A stretch of 64,000 nucleotides of DNA from Bacillota bacterium. Its GTDB lineage: Bacteria; Bacillota; Clostridia; Lachnospirales; Lachnospiraceae. The notes beneath the pieces were generated by a model. That model worked only from the letters and a program-made list of their open reading frames with translations, had not been told where the DNA came from and made no database searches. Shown here one piece after another: positions 34,017-42,970 of the stretch. Position 1 is the first letter of the stretch, and every line of letters begins with the position of its first letter. Where the stretch lies: positions 1 through 64,000 of the forward strand of contig JAEYPP010000054.1 in assembly GCA_023410575.1 (NCBI GenBank), given 5' to 3'. The position numbers were made by a program, and so were the translations under genes.

Positions 34017-36305
34017 TTAGCTAGAACAACTTGTACATTCATCCATCTCAAGAGACTGATTACGTATATAGTAAATTGTCTTAACACCACATTCCCATGA
34101 TAACACATATAAATTAAGAATATCCTTTGCTTTATATTCTGGTGTAATATAGAGATTAAACGATTGCGATTGATCAATGTGACGTTGACGAATACCACAT
34201 GCTTTAATACTAAATTCCTGATTAATTGTGTGAGCTTCTTTGTAATACCAGAAATTATGTTCATCTAGGTCAGGAGCAGTCTTTGGCATAAAACTTCCCT
34301 TTTTCTCTTCGATAAAGTAACGCTTAAAGATTGGGTCGATGCCTGCCGAAGTATTTGCAATATTGGAGGTACTTCCTGTCGGTGCTATCGCAGAAATATA
34401 GCCATTTCTTAACCCGTAGGTTTTTACATCAGTTGCAAGCTTTAACCAACGTTCTGATTGATATCCTCTTCGAGTGAAGTATTCTCCTGTTTCCCACTCG
34501 GAACCTGAAAATCCAGGATAACTACCTTTCTCTTTAGCTAATTCCATGGATGCCTTAATTGCTTGATAAGCAATTTCTTCAAATAAACGATCTGCTTCTT
34601 CAAGATGTTTTTCACTTTCCCATACAATCTTATGATTTGCTAGATAATGATGATATCCACTAGTCCCAAGACCAATTGCACGATATTTGTCGCTTGTAAT
34701 TCGTGCTTCTACTACTGGTGTCTGATTCATTGTAATGACATTGTCTAACATACGAATTTGCAATGGAATGTTGTTCTCTAAATCGCTAAAAGATATCTTC
34801 CCAAGATTAATGGAATTGAGATTACATGTAACCATATCCCCTGGAGCTGTCTTCGTATGAATTTGAAGGCTTCCATTTTCATTTACGATTTCCTCTTTTA
34901 TTAGCTTCGTTTCACTCATATTTTGAGCAATTTCTTGACATAAATTCGAGGAGTAAATAATACCCTCATGTTTATTCGGATTTGCTCGATTTACAGTATC
35001 ACGGAAGAATATAAATGGGACCCCTGTTTCTACCGCACTTTTCATAACTTTCTTCATCACATCCAACGCTGGAACTGTAATACGTTTTAACATTGGGTTT
35101 GCCTCACAGGCTAAATATCGACGAGTAAATTCTTTTTCATCTTCCTCATCATAACAGTCTTCCAAACGAAAGCCCATAAGCTTCTCCACTAGATATGGAT
35201 CAAATAAAGACCACTCTTTTCTTTCCTTTAGGCGCTCCATAAATAAGTCAGGGACACTTAGGGAAGTAAAAATATCATGTGCCTTTCGACGATCATCACC
35301 GTTATTAGTCTTTAACTCTAAGAAATCATATAAATCCGCATGCCAGATATCAAGCGTAATCGTTGCGCCACCTTTTCTTCTTCCAAGCTGATCCACCGCT
35401 ACTGCTGTATCATTATAAAGCCTGATCCAAGGAATGACACCACCAGAAGCATTTTTTACACCACGAATCTCACTGTTCATAGCACGTACTTTACCAACGT
35501 AGATTCCTAACGCACCACCATGCTTACTTACTTGAGAAAACTTCTGATTCACATCATAAATTGACCATAAGTTATCGCCTACCACAGAGATAAAACAAGA
35601 ACTTAACTGATAGAATGGTGTTCCAGCGTTTGCTAACGTTGGTGTTGCAACCGTCATCTGAAGTTTACTTAGAATATCATAAAACTTCTTTGCATACTCC
35701 ACACGACGTTCACCTTCTGGAATTGCTAAGTGCATAGCAATTACCATAAAACGCTCTTGGAATAATTCATAAACTTCTTTTTGAAAGCCTTTTATAAGGT
35801 AACGGTCTGCTAATAACTTTGCGCCTTCATAATTAAATAAATAGTCACGCTCCGGTTTGATGTAAGTTCCAAGTTCAATGATTTCTTCCTTCGAATAATT
35901 TTGAATAAGATAAGTACCGTATAAATTTAAATTCACTAGTTTTTGAACTAATTCATAAAAATCGCCATAACCAAATTGCTTATAGTTACGCTGAATAGCT
36001 GCTTCTTTATATAAATCATAGATTAACAAGCGTGCTGCAACATACTGCCAGTTTATGTTCGTTTTTTTTGTCTGATTGCCATCGGAATCTTTTTTCGTAC
36101 CGATTACTTTCTCAATTGCAGTCTGAATTAAAACCTTTTGAATTTCCTTTGTACTCATCCCATTCACAAACTGAATCTGAGCATCTAGTTCTAACTCCAC
36201 TGGATTACAATCCTGTAATCCCTCGCAAGCAAATGCTATCATTTTTTTCGTTTTTTCCACACAGAGTGGTTCCATCGTTCCATTTCGCTTTTTAATTGTA
36301 ATCAC
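34017..36305 (-). CDS. nrdA: class I ribonucleotide reductase, alpha subunit
   Basis: A 762-residue R1 catalytic subunit that reduces ribonucleoside diphosphates. It starts with an ATP-cone (about 1-95, MITIKKRNGTMEPLCVEK) that senses ATP/dATP; the ten-stranded barrel follows with SSCFISVVGDNL near residue 238, a central NLCQEIAQ (near 456) and VTCNLNSINLGKIS (near 492), and GLGTSGYHHYLA. The C-terminus ends in a redox-active ECTSCSS. The presence of an ATP-cone indicates the Ia type. It is the first gene of the nrdAB operon behind a promoter with NrdR- and Fur-like boxes. Confidence 0.95.
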   Translation of the reverse strand: MITIKKRNGTMEPLCVEKTKKMIAFACEGLQDCNPVELELDAQIQFVNGMSTKEIQKVLIQTAIEKVIGTKKDSDGNQTKKTNINWQYVAARLLIYDLYKEAAIQRNYKQFGYGDFYELVQKLVNLNLYGTYLIQNYSKEEIIELGTYIKPERDYLFNYEGAKLLADRYLIKGFQKEVYELFQERFMVIAMHLAIPEGERRVEYAKKFYDILSKLQMTVATPTLANAGTPFYQLSSCFISVVGDNLWSIYDVNQKFSQVSKHGGALGIYVGKVRAMNSEIRGVKNASGGVIPWIRLYNDTAVAVDQLGRRKGGATITLDIWHADLYDFLELKTNNGDDRRKAHDIFTSLSVPDLFMERLKERKEWSLFDPYLVEKLMGFRLEDCYDEEDEKEFTRRYLACEANPMLKRITVPALDVMKKVMKSAVETGVPFIFFRDTVNRANPNKHEGIIYSSNLCQEIAQNMSETKLIKEEIVNENGSLQIHTKTAPGDMVTCNLNSINLGKISFSDLENNIPLQIRMLDNVITMNQTPVVEARITSDKYRAIGLGTSGYHHYLANHKIVWESEKHLEEADRLFEEIAYQAIKASMELAKEKGSYPGFSGSEWETGEYFTRRGYQSERWLKLATDVKTYGLRNGYISAIAPTGSTSNIANTSAGIDPIFKRYFIEEKKGSFMPKTAPDLDEHNFWYYKEAHTINQEFSIKACGIRQRHIDQSQSFNLYITPEYKAKDILNLYVLSWECGVKTIYYIRNQSLEMDECTSCSS

Positions 36306-36437
36306 TTTTCTACTCCATTCAAATTATAGTTTTTTCTTTGCAGTTTCGACTTCAGTATTCAAATTACTAATTGAGTAAATGTATCTTTTTTAAGCTAAAT
36401 AGCATGCCCTCAATAATTGGAAACTTTATGTCATATT

Positions 36438-36514
36438 AGTAATTATTATCATTATATTTAATATACACCCACAATATATTGTATGTCAATATTAATCTGT
36501 GCAATATATGGCTT
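36438..36514 (-). promoter_or_regulatory. nrdAB promoter with NrdR-like boxes and a Fur-like box
   Basis: On the minus strand TTGACA (36485-36490) and TATATT (36461-36466) are 18 bp apart. The spacer contains the perfect palindrome ACAATATATTGT (36472-36483), close to the NrdR box consensus, and a second, poorer copy (CAATATATGG, 36503-36512) lies 30 bp away in register, as paired NrdR boxes do. Downstream, 36438-36452 (TGATAATAATTACTA on the minus strand) differs at two positions from the Fur 7-1-7 motif. Dual control by dNTP status and iron is inferred from motifs only. The rest of the 453-bp spacer up to 36717 shows nothing else clear. Confidence 0.68.
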
Positions 36515-36716
36515 TATTACTTTCTACTTCAAGTAATTATTACTGATAAATAATATCACATTATTCGGATTAATCAAGTTGAAAATAATATCAATTCTTC
36601 TATCACAACGCGTCACTATATTTCCCTAGATTGTAAAGAATTATGAATTATTTATATGGAATGGATTTTCTAAGACAATGAGAACATTGATGAAACCCTA
36701 CCAGAAGATACAACTT

Positions 36717-36759
36717 AAAGAACAAGCCTCTTGGCTAATCACCAAGAAGCTTGTTCTTT
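36717..36759 (-). terminator. intrinsic terminator of the histidine kinase operon
   Basis: A stem of 16-17 bp formed by 36717-36734 and 36742-36759 (AAAGAACAAGC / GCTTGTTCTTT at its base) begins at the stop codon of the histidine kinase. On the minus strand it is followed by TTCTTTAAGTT. Confidence 0.75.
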
Positions 36760-37991
36760 TATGTACCTATATATCTTATAAATATAACTTCAAATGTTGT
36801 TCCCTTACCCATCTCGCTTGAAACCGTAATCTTTCCTTTATGTTTCTCTATAATATTCTTCACTAATGCAAGCCCTAATCCAGAACCCCCGATTTCACGT
36901 GACCGAGATTTATCCACCCGATAAAATGGATCAAATATCTGAGGCAAAGCTTGCCTTGGTATTCCTACCCCATTATCCTCAATTACTACTTTTACGTAAT
37001 TTCCCTCTATACTCGAGGTAACAAATACCGCTCCATCTTCATGATTATATTTGACCGCGTTCTCCATAAGATTAAAGATTGCTCGATAAACTAATGTTAG
37101 ATTGCCTAAAATTACTCCCTCACAATTTCCAACACGTACGGTAACATTACACTTTTTTGTAACCGCGGTAAGATCATTCACACAATCTTCAATCACCTCA
37201 GTAAGAACAATTCGATCAGAAAACTGTAAGTTGTCTTGTTTTGATAAATTCGTTAAATCCTCAACAATATGTATCAAACGTTCTGTGCTAACCTTTACCA
37301 CTTCCAATGTTTCTTTGTAATCATTCTCACTTGGAGCTTCCTCCATTTCTAACACCTGAATTCCTGCTTTCATCGTTGCCAATGGAGTCTTTAGTTCGTG
37401 AGCAGCATTTGCCGCAAAGTTCTTTTGTGAATCAAACGAAGAACTTAATCGTCCCAACAGATGATTAAACGATTTGGTCAAACTTCCAATTTCATCTTCA
37501 CATTTCGGGTCTTCTAACTTTTGGCACAAATTATTTGCGTTAATCGTTTCCATCGACTTACTCAATTTATGAGCTGGCTTTAATGCAATCCCAACACACA
37601 CATATATGATTGTTACTCCTAGAAGGACCAAAACTGCCATTACAATTATACTATTCTTCGTAAACTCATTCGATGCATCTAAGAAAATCTGATTCACACT
37701 GTCCTCATTGGCGTAATTGTTTATGAATGCATCTTCTGAAGCTTTGGCAACTTCACCTGCGAATTCCAAGATTTCATCTAAACTACTATTTCCATTTTTT
37801 CCAAATTCAATTTTCTTGCCATTTAAATTTAAGCTCATTCCATCAGACAACGACATATCAAAATAATTCTCGTAAGTTGTCTTTGCATCTTTCACCGAAA
37901 TTACTGTAAATACACAAGCCATAGCAATTAGAATAAACGCACTGATTAACGTAATCTTAGTTCTTAATTTAATTTTTTTCATCTTTTTCAC
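36759..37991 (-). CDS. sensor histidine kinase (HAMP, HisKA, HATPase)
   Basis: A 410-residue membrane kinase: TM1 (about 13-30), an extracytoplasmic sensor of about 90 residues, TM2 (about 115-138), HAMP, HisKA with the phospho-acceptor His in NAAHELKTPLATMKAG (near residue 197), and HATPase with N box NLMENAVKYN, G1 DNGVGI and G2 GGSGLGLAL. The domain set is complete. Its partner response regulator is directly upstream but frameshifted, so the kinase may now be an orphan or use another regulator. It comes last in a three-gene cluster with a lipoprotein. Confidence 0.93.
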   Translation of the reverse strand: MKKMKKIKLRTKITLISAFILIAMACVFTVISVKDAKTTYENYFDMSLSDGMSLNLNGKKIEFGKNGNSSLDEILEFAGEVAKASEDAFINNYANEDSVNQIFLDASNEFTKNSIIVMAVLVLLGVTIIYVCVGIALKPAHKLSKSMETINANNLCQKLEDPKCEDEIGSLTKSFNHLLGRLSSSFDSQKNFAANAAHELKTPLATMKAGIQVLEMEEAPSENDYKETLEVVKVSTERLIHIVEDLTNLSKQDNLQFSDRIVLTEVIEDCVNDLTAVTKKCNVTVRVGNCEGVILGNLTLVYRAIFNLMENAVKYNHEDGAVFVTSSIEGNYVKVVIEDNGVGIPRQALPQIFDPFYRVDKSRSREIGGSGLGLALVKNIIEKHKGKITVSSEMGKGTTFEVIFIRYIGT

Positions 37992-38089
37992 CTAATTTTT
38001 ATTAGTTCTTACAGATTTATGATTCCTTGACTAAATGACAGTTCTTACAAATCTATGATTGGTTTTCTTAGTGATGAACTAGTATTTAC

Positions 38090-38751
38090 TTAGTTTTCTA
38101 TCTGATATCCAATTCCTCGTATGTGCCTAATCCACTCTCTTTTTGTTTTCTCCATTAGTTTTTTACGTAAAGAACTCATATGAAATTTAAACGTATTCGA
38201 AAACAAATCAACTTCGCTATCCCAAACATGTTCAATCAATGTTTCTGCACTGACTACTTCCTCTTTATGTACCATGAGATATTCTAGAATCCCATATTCT
38301 TTCTTGGTTAAGTCCAATTTAAGCTCACCATAACATACCGTTTTACTCTTAGTATTTAGAATTAATTCCTTATGAGATAAAACTATCTCTTCCATAACGA
38401 CACGCTGAAACAGCGTATTCTCGCCTCTAACTCCAAAAAGTCAAATGGTTTTACTAGATAATCATTGGCACCATCATCAAGACCAGCTATTCGATCTTCA
38501 ATATCAGTTCGAGCAGAAAGGATCAAAATCTTAATTTCTTGATTTTTCTCACGAATCCGATGCAAAACTTCCATGCCATCTAGCTTTGGTAAATTAAGAT
38601 CTAACACAACCAAATCATATTCATTTTCAAAAAACATCTCAAGCGCCATCTCGCCATCATCTGCTTTATCAATTGCATATCCGCATTTATTGAGACCTTT
38701 TGCAATAATGCCTTGTAGCATTTTTTCATCTTCAACAATTAATAATTTCAT
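38090..38751 (-). pseudogene. OmpR-family response regulator split by a frameshift
   Basis: Two overlapping frames together make a full OmpR/PhoB regulator. The first (start 38751, preceded by GGAGATACT) has the receiver with D51 in VVLDLNLP and the KPF lysine (YLVKPFDF), then leaves its homology after EARIR and stops at 38383. The second frame (to 38090) holds the complete winged-helix domain (ELKLDLTKKEYGILEYL, IRGIGYQIE). A loss of one base (or four) near 38405-38410 would join them. No ribosome binding site precedes the internal ATG at 38395. A sequencing error or recoding is possible. Confidence 0.8.
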
Positions 38752-38797
38752 AGTATCTCCATTTTTTTTAGTAGACAAAGTATAACTTTAACTATCT

Positions 38798-39823
38798 TTA
38801 GTGATAGGTACGAATCACATTTCCATTCTCCTTCATTGTCTCAACTAAACTATAACCTTCCACTGTTAGATTTTCTTCTGGAATATTCATTGTCTTTAAA
38901 TAACCGTCATCAAACCATATTTTTGCATGAACATTTATTCCATTGATTGTTTCATCTGAATCCATAATAGTTACATGATCCCATGACTTCCAGTCTTTAT
39001 TATGAATAAAATCTAGGGAATGGTTCACGATATCGTTTATTGTAGTACAAAAGAAACTGCTCATATTTTTGGAAAACTCATTCCATTTTTCTTGTTCAGA
39101 AGAATCCATGAATCCACTATCTTCTATCTCGTCCCACTCACCCAAACCTGGAAATGCAATATCAAGATTTAACTTGAAATCCTCTGCATTAATATGAAAG
39201 CCATCATCATCCCAGCTAACTACATCGCCATCGATATGAAAACCACTTTTATCAAATCTCACAGCTTCCGATCCAGTTAAAATGTCCTTAATTACCAATT
39301 CATCATTTGTTAACTGAAAGTTACCATCCTTATCTTTGATGTCTATCTTACCATCAAAAATAATTGCCTGACCATTATCATCCTTCACACTTATGCCATT
39401 CTTGTTAAGTATTAACTCGCCATCATCAAAGGTAGCTATTAATGAGTAGTTATAATCATCTGTATCTTTTTCAGATACTTTATCTGAGTTTTCATTTTGA
39501 ACTGACTCTGTATTTTTTTCTGTATCTGACTCATGTTCAGACTCAGTATTTTTATCTTCAGTATTTTTATCTTCTGTATTTTTATCTTCTGTATTTTTAT
39601 CTTCTGTACTTTGGTCTTCTAACTCCTGTATCTTCTTATATGTACTGTTCAGATCCATATCTACACCATCTGATACAACTTGGTTGGATGCTGCTAGCTC
39701 TTGTTCTGTCACACTCTCTTCACTTAGTAAATCACTTGTTTCATTCTTTCCACATCCTGTAACTGCTAAACTAAATATGATTGCGCATACAACTGCTGAT
39801 TTGTTCCAAAATTTCTTCTTCAT
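38798..39823 (-). CDS. lipoprotein of unknown function, upstream of a two-component system
   Basis: A 341-residue lipoprotein with lipobox VTGCG (Cys about residue 24). An acidic linker follows with four to five TEDKN repeats (about 73-92). Next, residues ~130-215 are a run of short Asp/Gly-rich strands (DDGELILNKNGISVKDD and similar) that look like a beta-solenoid or stacked turns. The C-terminal domain (~225-341) is unrecognised. It is the first gene of the cluster with the frameshifted regulator and the kinase, so it may be a sensor partner or a target of the system. Function unknown. Confidence 0.8.
   Translation of the reverse strand: MKKKFWNKSAVVCAIIFSLAVTGCGKNETSDLLSEESVTEQELAASNQVVSDGVDMDLNSTYKKIQELEDQSTEDKNTEDKNTEDKNTEDKNTESEHESDTEKNTESVQNENSDKVSEKDTDDYNYSLIATFDDGELILNKNGISVKDDNGQAIIFDGKIDIKDKDGNFQLTNDELVIKDILTGSEAVRFDKSGFHIDGDVVSWDDDGFHINAEDFKLNLDIAFPGLGEWDEIEDSGFMDSSEQEKWNEFSKNMSSFFCTTINDIVNHSLDFIHNKDWKSWDHVTIMDSDETINGINVHAKIWFDDGYLKTMNIPEENLTVEGYSLVETMKENGNVIRTYH
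39549..39612 (-). repeat. 15-bp tandem repeat coding for TEDKN
   Basis: About four copies of a 15-bp unit (on the plus strand TATTTTTATCTTCTG or one base different) lie inside the lipoprotein gene. Because the unit is a multiple of three and the copies are nearly identical, the count can change without frameshift. Confidence 0.88.
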
Positions 39824-39958
39824 CTTTTTTAATCTCCTTCTTTATCAATTTGATAAAGCGAGTATATCAAAGGAAAGGTTAGATAAAAGATAGATTTCAT
39901 ATAATAATAAAATCATTACTAAGATTGGACTGTTAAAAAACTTTTCTATAATTTCACT

Positions 39959-40160
39959 CGTCATTTTGCTTATAAATATACTTGTAAAAATGGGATGACA
40001 AACATAATTTAGGAGCATACGGTTATGAAGTCGTCGGTACGTAAGGCCTTGTATCTTAGGCCCTTACGTACCGCTTAGAACTTCCTTTGCGCGAAAGCGT
40101 GTTGCGTATCAATTATGTTTGTCATCCCATACTCTTAACATATCCTTGTGCTAAATGACG
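39959..40160 (+). repeat. hairpin element family 1, copy D
   Basis: A full ~202-bp copy with ends CGTCATTTTGCT and GTGCTAAATGACG. The main stem is a perfect 19-bp pair, 39991-40009 with 40111-40129; its sequence (TGGGATGACAAACATAATT) differs from copies A-C but is fully self-complementary. The side branch reads GCGCGAAAGCGTGTTGCG, giving CGC-GAAA-GCG with a GNRA-like loop. It ends 24 bases after the miaB stop codon and no other terminator is visible there. Confidence 0.87.
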
Positions 40161-40184
40161 TCTATTAAGTTTAGGAACACTTAC

Positions 40185-42101
40185 TTATACTAAATCTCCA
40201 AGGTAATAGAAACCTTTGCATTCCGTTAACTTAACCATCTGTAATGTTCCTATTAAGGAAGCATCTCCCTTAAAATGAACTAAAAGATTATTGCTTAATC
40301 GACCAGTCACTAACGAAGAATCTTGTCCATTGATTTCTTCTACAAGAACTTCTTCGATTTTTCCTTCATCCTCTTGAGACAATTCTCTTGAGATTTTTTG
40401 AACTTCCTCTAATAAACGGTTAAATCTATCTTTTGCAATATCGTCTGGAACTTGCTCATCCATCGTTGCTGCTGGAGTACCTGTACGCTTACTATATAGG
40501 AATGTATACGCACTATCGTAACGTGCCTTGCGTACTACATCTAAGGTATCTTCAAAGTCCTCCTCTGTTTCTCCTGGGAAACCAACAATAATATCTGTTG
40601 TTAATGAGATATTTGGCATTGCTGTCTTTACTCGGTCAATTAATGCAAGATAATCTTCTTTTGTATACTTACGGTTCATTGCTTTTAATAACTTCGTGCT
40701 ACCTGACTGTACTGGTAAATGAAGGTGATTACAGATTTTTTTACTGTTCTTCATCACTTCAATTACTTCATCCGACAAATCCTTAGGATGTGGTGTCATA
40801 AAACGAATTCTCTTAAGACCTTCGACAGCTTCCACCCTCTTTAATAACTCAGCAAATGTAATTGGATTCTTTAATGTCTTTCCATAGGAATTTACATTCT
40901 GGCCTAGTAACATAATCTCAACGACACCATTCTTCACTAATTGTTCGATTTCATGAATGATATCTTCTGGATTACGACTTCTTTCACGTCCACGAACATA
41001 TGGTACAATACAGTAACTGCAGAAATTATTGCAGCCATACATAATATTTACGCCGTCTTTAAATTTAAACTTCTTCTCACTTGGAAGTTCCTCAACAATC
41101 TTATCCGTACCTTTCCAAATATCAATGACCATCTTTTTTGTATTCATTCTTTGATACATTAATTCGGCTAACTTAAAGATGTTATGAGTACCAAAAATAA
41201 TATCCACAAAGCGATAGCTTTGCTTAATTTTTGAAACTACATGTTCTTCCTGCATCATACAGCCACAGAGAGCAATTTTTTTATTCGGATTTTTACTTTT
41301 TAGATTACCTAAAAATCCAATACGTCCATATACTCGAGTATTCGCATTTTCACGAACCGTACAAGTATTATAGATAACAAAATCTGCTTCTTCCGAATCC
41401 GTTGCTACATAACCAACGGTTTCTAAAATACCTGCTAATTTTTCAGAATCCTTTGAATTCATTTGGCAACCAAAGGTTTGTACATTATAGGTCAGATCAC
41501 GTCCAAGTTCCTCTTTTTCTTGTTGGATTACTTTTTTCATCAACTCCATAAAGTGGTACTGACGCTCAGGTTCTGTACTTGGTAATACATCAATGTAGAA
41601 TCTTAGAAGGATTGTATCTTCAATCATTACTTCATCTTCTAGTTTTCCACCATTTGCATGAATCACTTTACGAGCTGGTGCATTGTTCTTATCGCAGGTA
41701 AGCAATGCTTTCTTAATTCCAAGAGTATCTGCAATTTTAAGAGCTTCATCTAGTAATTTCTTCCCAAGACCTTTTGAACGGTAGCTAGGACGGATACCAA
41801 AGCTTAAGTGTCCCTCATAGGATAAGGTATCATTTAATTCATGACGAATCTGTACTGCACCAAGTATAGAGTTCGAATCTATATCTACGTAAAAGTACAC
41901 ATCAGATGGAACCAAGCCTTGCTCTTTACAAAACTCAATTTCATTACTTCTTACGATTTGTTCAAACCATTCTTCATAAGAAAAACCACGTAAACTAGTT
42001 ACTTGTGGAATCATCTCCTGGCATTTCTCATTCCATTCACTCGAATAAGCAAGATACATATCTTTCATATCTAACGTTGGTTGTAATAGTTCTAATTTCA
42101 T
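40185..42101 (-). CDS. miaB: GNAT acetyltransferase fused to MiaB tRNA methylthiotransferase
   Basis: A 638-residue single reading frame with two domains. Residues ~1-180 form a GNAT fold with the acetyl-CoA loop RSKGLG and a preceding LSFGIRP strand. Residues ~185-638 are a complete MiaB: first cluster ligands in TFGCQMN, YNTCTVREN and CGCMMQ, radical-SAM motif CNNFCSYC, and a C-terminal TRAM domain. MiaB adds the methylthio group to i6A37 in tRNA. The start at 42101 follows GGGAGGA; the next Met before the MiaB part has no ribosome binding site. I do not know the acetyltransferase substrate. Most MiaB proteins are ~440-480 residues without this domain. Confidence 0.93.
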   Translation of the reverse strand: MKLELLQPTLDMKDMYLAYSSEWNEKCQEMIPQVTSLRGFSYEEWFEQIVRSNEIEFCKEQGLVPSDVYFYVDIDSNSILGAVQIRHELNDTLSYEGHLSFGIRPSYRSKGLGKKLLDEALKIADTLGIKKALLTCDKNNAPARKVIHANGGKLEDEVMIEDTILLRFYIDVLPSTEPERQYHFMELMKKVIQQEKEELGRDLTYNVQTFGCQMNSKDSEKLAGILETVGYVATDSEEADFVIYNTCTVRENANTRVYGRIGFLGNLKSKNPNKKIALCGCMMQEEHVVSKIKQSYRFVDIIFGTHNIFKLAELMYQRMNTKKMVIDIWKGTDKIVEELPSEKKFKFKDGVNIMYGCNNFCSYCIVPYVRGRERSRNPEDIIHEIEQLVKNGVVEIMLLGQNVNSYGKTLKNPITFAELLKRVEAVEGLKRIRFMTPHPKDLSDEVIEVMKNSKKICNHLHLPVQSGSTKLLKAMNRKYTKEDYLALIDRVKTAMPNISLTTDIIVGFPGETEEDFEDTLDVVRKARYDSAYTFLYSKRTGTPAATMDEQVPDDIAKDRFNRLLEEVQKISRELSQEDEGKIEEVLVEEINGQDSSLVTGRLSNNLLVHFKGDASLIGTLQMVKLTECKGFYYLGDLV

Positions 42102-42247
42102 GTTTCCTCCCTTACACACAAAAAGTCAATGTGCAATTATCTATGTTATAGTGCCTTATTTATCGTGTTTACATAATGTTTTTTACACTTCTTCTATTCT
42201 ATATGTGCAAGAGAAACAATGCAATAAAAATTTGATAAAATTCTTGA

Positions 42248-42430
42248 CAATTCCATACCTTCTACTTACGAACCACAAGATTCTCTAAGAGTAACGACAC
42301 GATTGAAAAGTTTCAGTGTTCCGGATGTTCCCAAACATTTAAAACAGGAGAACAATACAAAAAACCGATACGAATAGAATGCCCCCATTGTGGTCATACC
42401 CTTGAATTATATGGCGGTAGCTATTTTTAA
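42248..42430 (+). pseudogene. zinc-ribbon coding remnant without start codon
   Basis: A 60-codon open stretch ends at TAA 42428-42430 and includes KFQCSGCSQTFKTG and IECPHCGHTLELYGG, a two-CxxC zinc ribbon. No ATG, GTG or TTG in frame lies between the upstream stop at 42245 and the first Cys. The residues look well conserved, so this is probably the tail of a gene cut by an insertion or deletion event. Its last bases overlap an IS remnant on the other strand. Confidence 0.5.
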
Positions 42431-42544
42431 TATTTTATTTTCAATCTCGAGTTCCTTGATCGGCTTCTGTAGAGCTTCGTATTCCTTTGCTGTAATCTGT
42501 TCATTTTCAGATACTTTGCAGATGAAAGCTTTCAAAATTAAAAG
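42407..42544 (-). pseudogene. IS3-type OrfA remnant
   Basis: On the minus strand a 45-codon stretch contains KEYEALQKPIKELEIENKIL followed by KIATAI, matching the leucine-zipper end of IS3/IS150-family OrfA (typical pattern LxxEN.ILKKA.A.F). No start codon, HTH portion or OrfB is present. This marks an old insertion at this site. Confidence 0.5.
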
Positions 42545-42646
42545 TATTTCAACTTTTTGTGTCCACAGTTATATACTACCACCATATTGTATAATTGCGA
42601 CATTGCAAAAATATCTCTATTAGCTATGTATCACACTACTAGCAAG

Positions 42647-42970
42647 ATGAGTAAAATGCCTGATAAAGAATGGTTTGACAAGTATGAAAATGTAAAAGAA
42701 AGTTTAGATTGTAAAGTTGATTTAGACTTTTATTTTTATGAAAAGCAAATTGGTGGAATTTCAGTTGATATATTAGAAATCGGTAGTGTGAATTTTCCAA
42801 CGGGTAACGTAGTTGTATGTGATACACTTGTTGAGTTAGAAGAATGTCCAGCTTTTATTCCAAAAGTCCCTATCGGTACTTATCCAGTGAAAATTTGTAT
42901 AGCTCTTAACGAAGAATATGGTAATCGTTATGCTTGTGTAAAAGTTGCAGTTACCAATCAAAATCTTTAG
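42647..42970 (+). CDS. DUF4241-like protein, C-terminally truncated
   Basis: A 107-residue product containing FPTGNVVVCDTLVEL and IPKVPIGTYPVKICIAL, hallmarks of the N-terminal half of DUF4241 proteins, which are usually around 200 residues or more. The frame stops at 42970 soon after the CVKVAV strand, so the rest of the domain is missing. The ATG at 42647 has only a weak ribosome binding site; the frame is open upstream to 42557. It is probably a fragment rather than a working gene. DUF4241 members are often near toxin-immunity clusters, but no toxin is visible. Confidence 0.6.
   Translation: MSKMPDKEWFDKYENVKESLDCKVDLDFYFYEKQIGGISVDILEIGSVNFPTGNVVVCDTLVELEECPAFIPKVPIGTYPVKICIALNEEYGNRYACVKVAVTNQNL

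Noticed and set aside
34001..34264. 87-codon minus-strand ORF overlapping the 3' end of nrdA.
   Set aside because: It lies in another frame of nrdA, which has full-length conserved coding.
38090..38395. Stand-alone winged-helix protein of 101 residues.
   Set aside because: It is exactly the missing C-terminal half of the adjacent receiver and its ATG has no ribosome binding site; a frameshifted single gene explains both.
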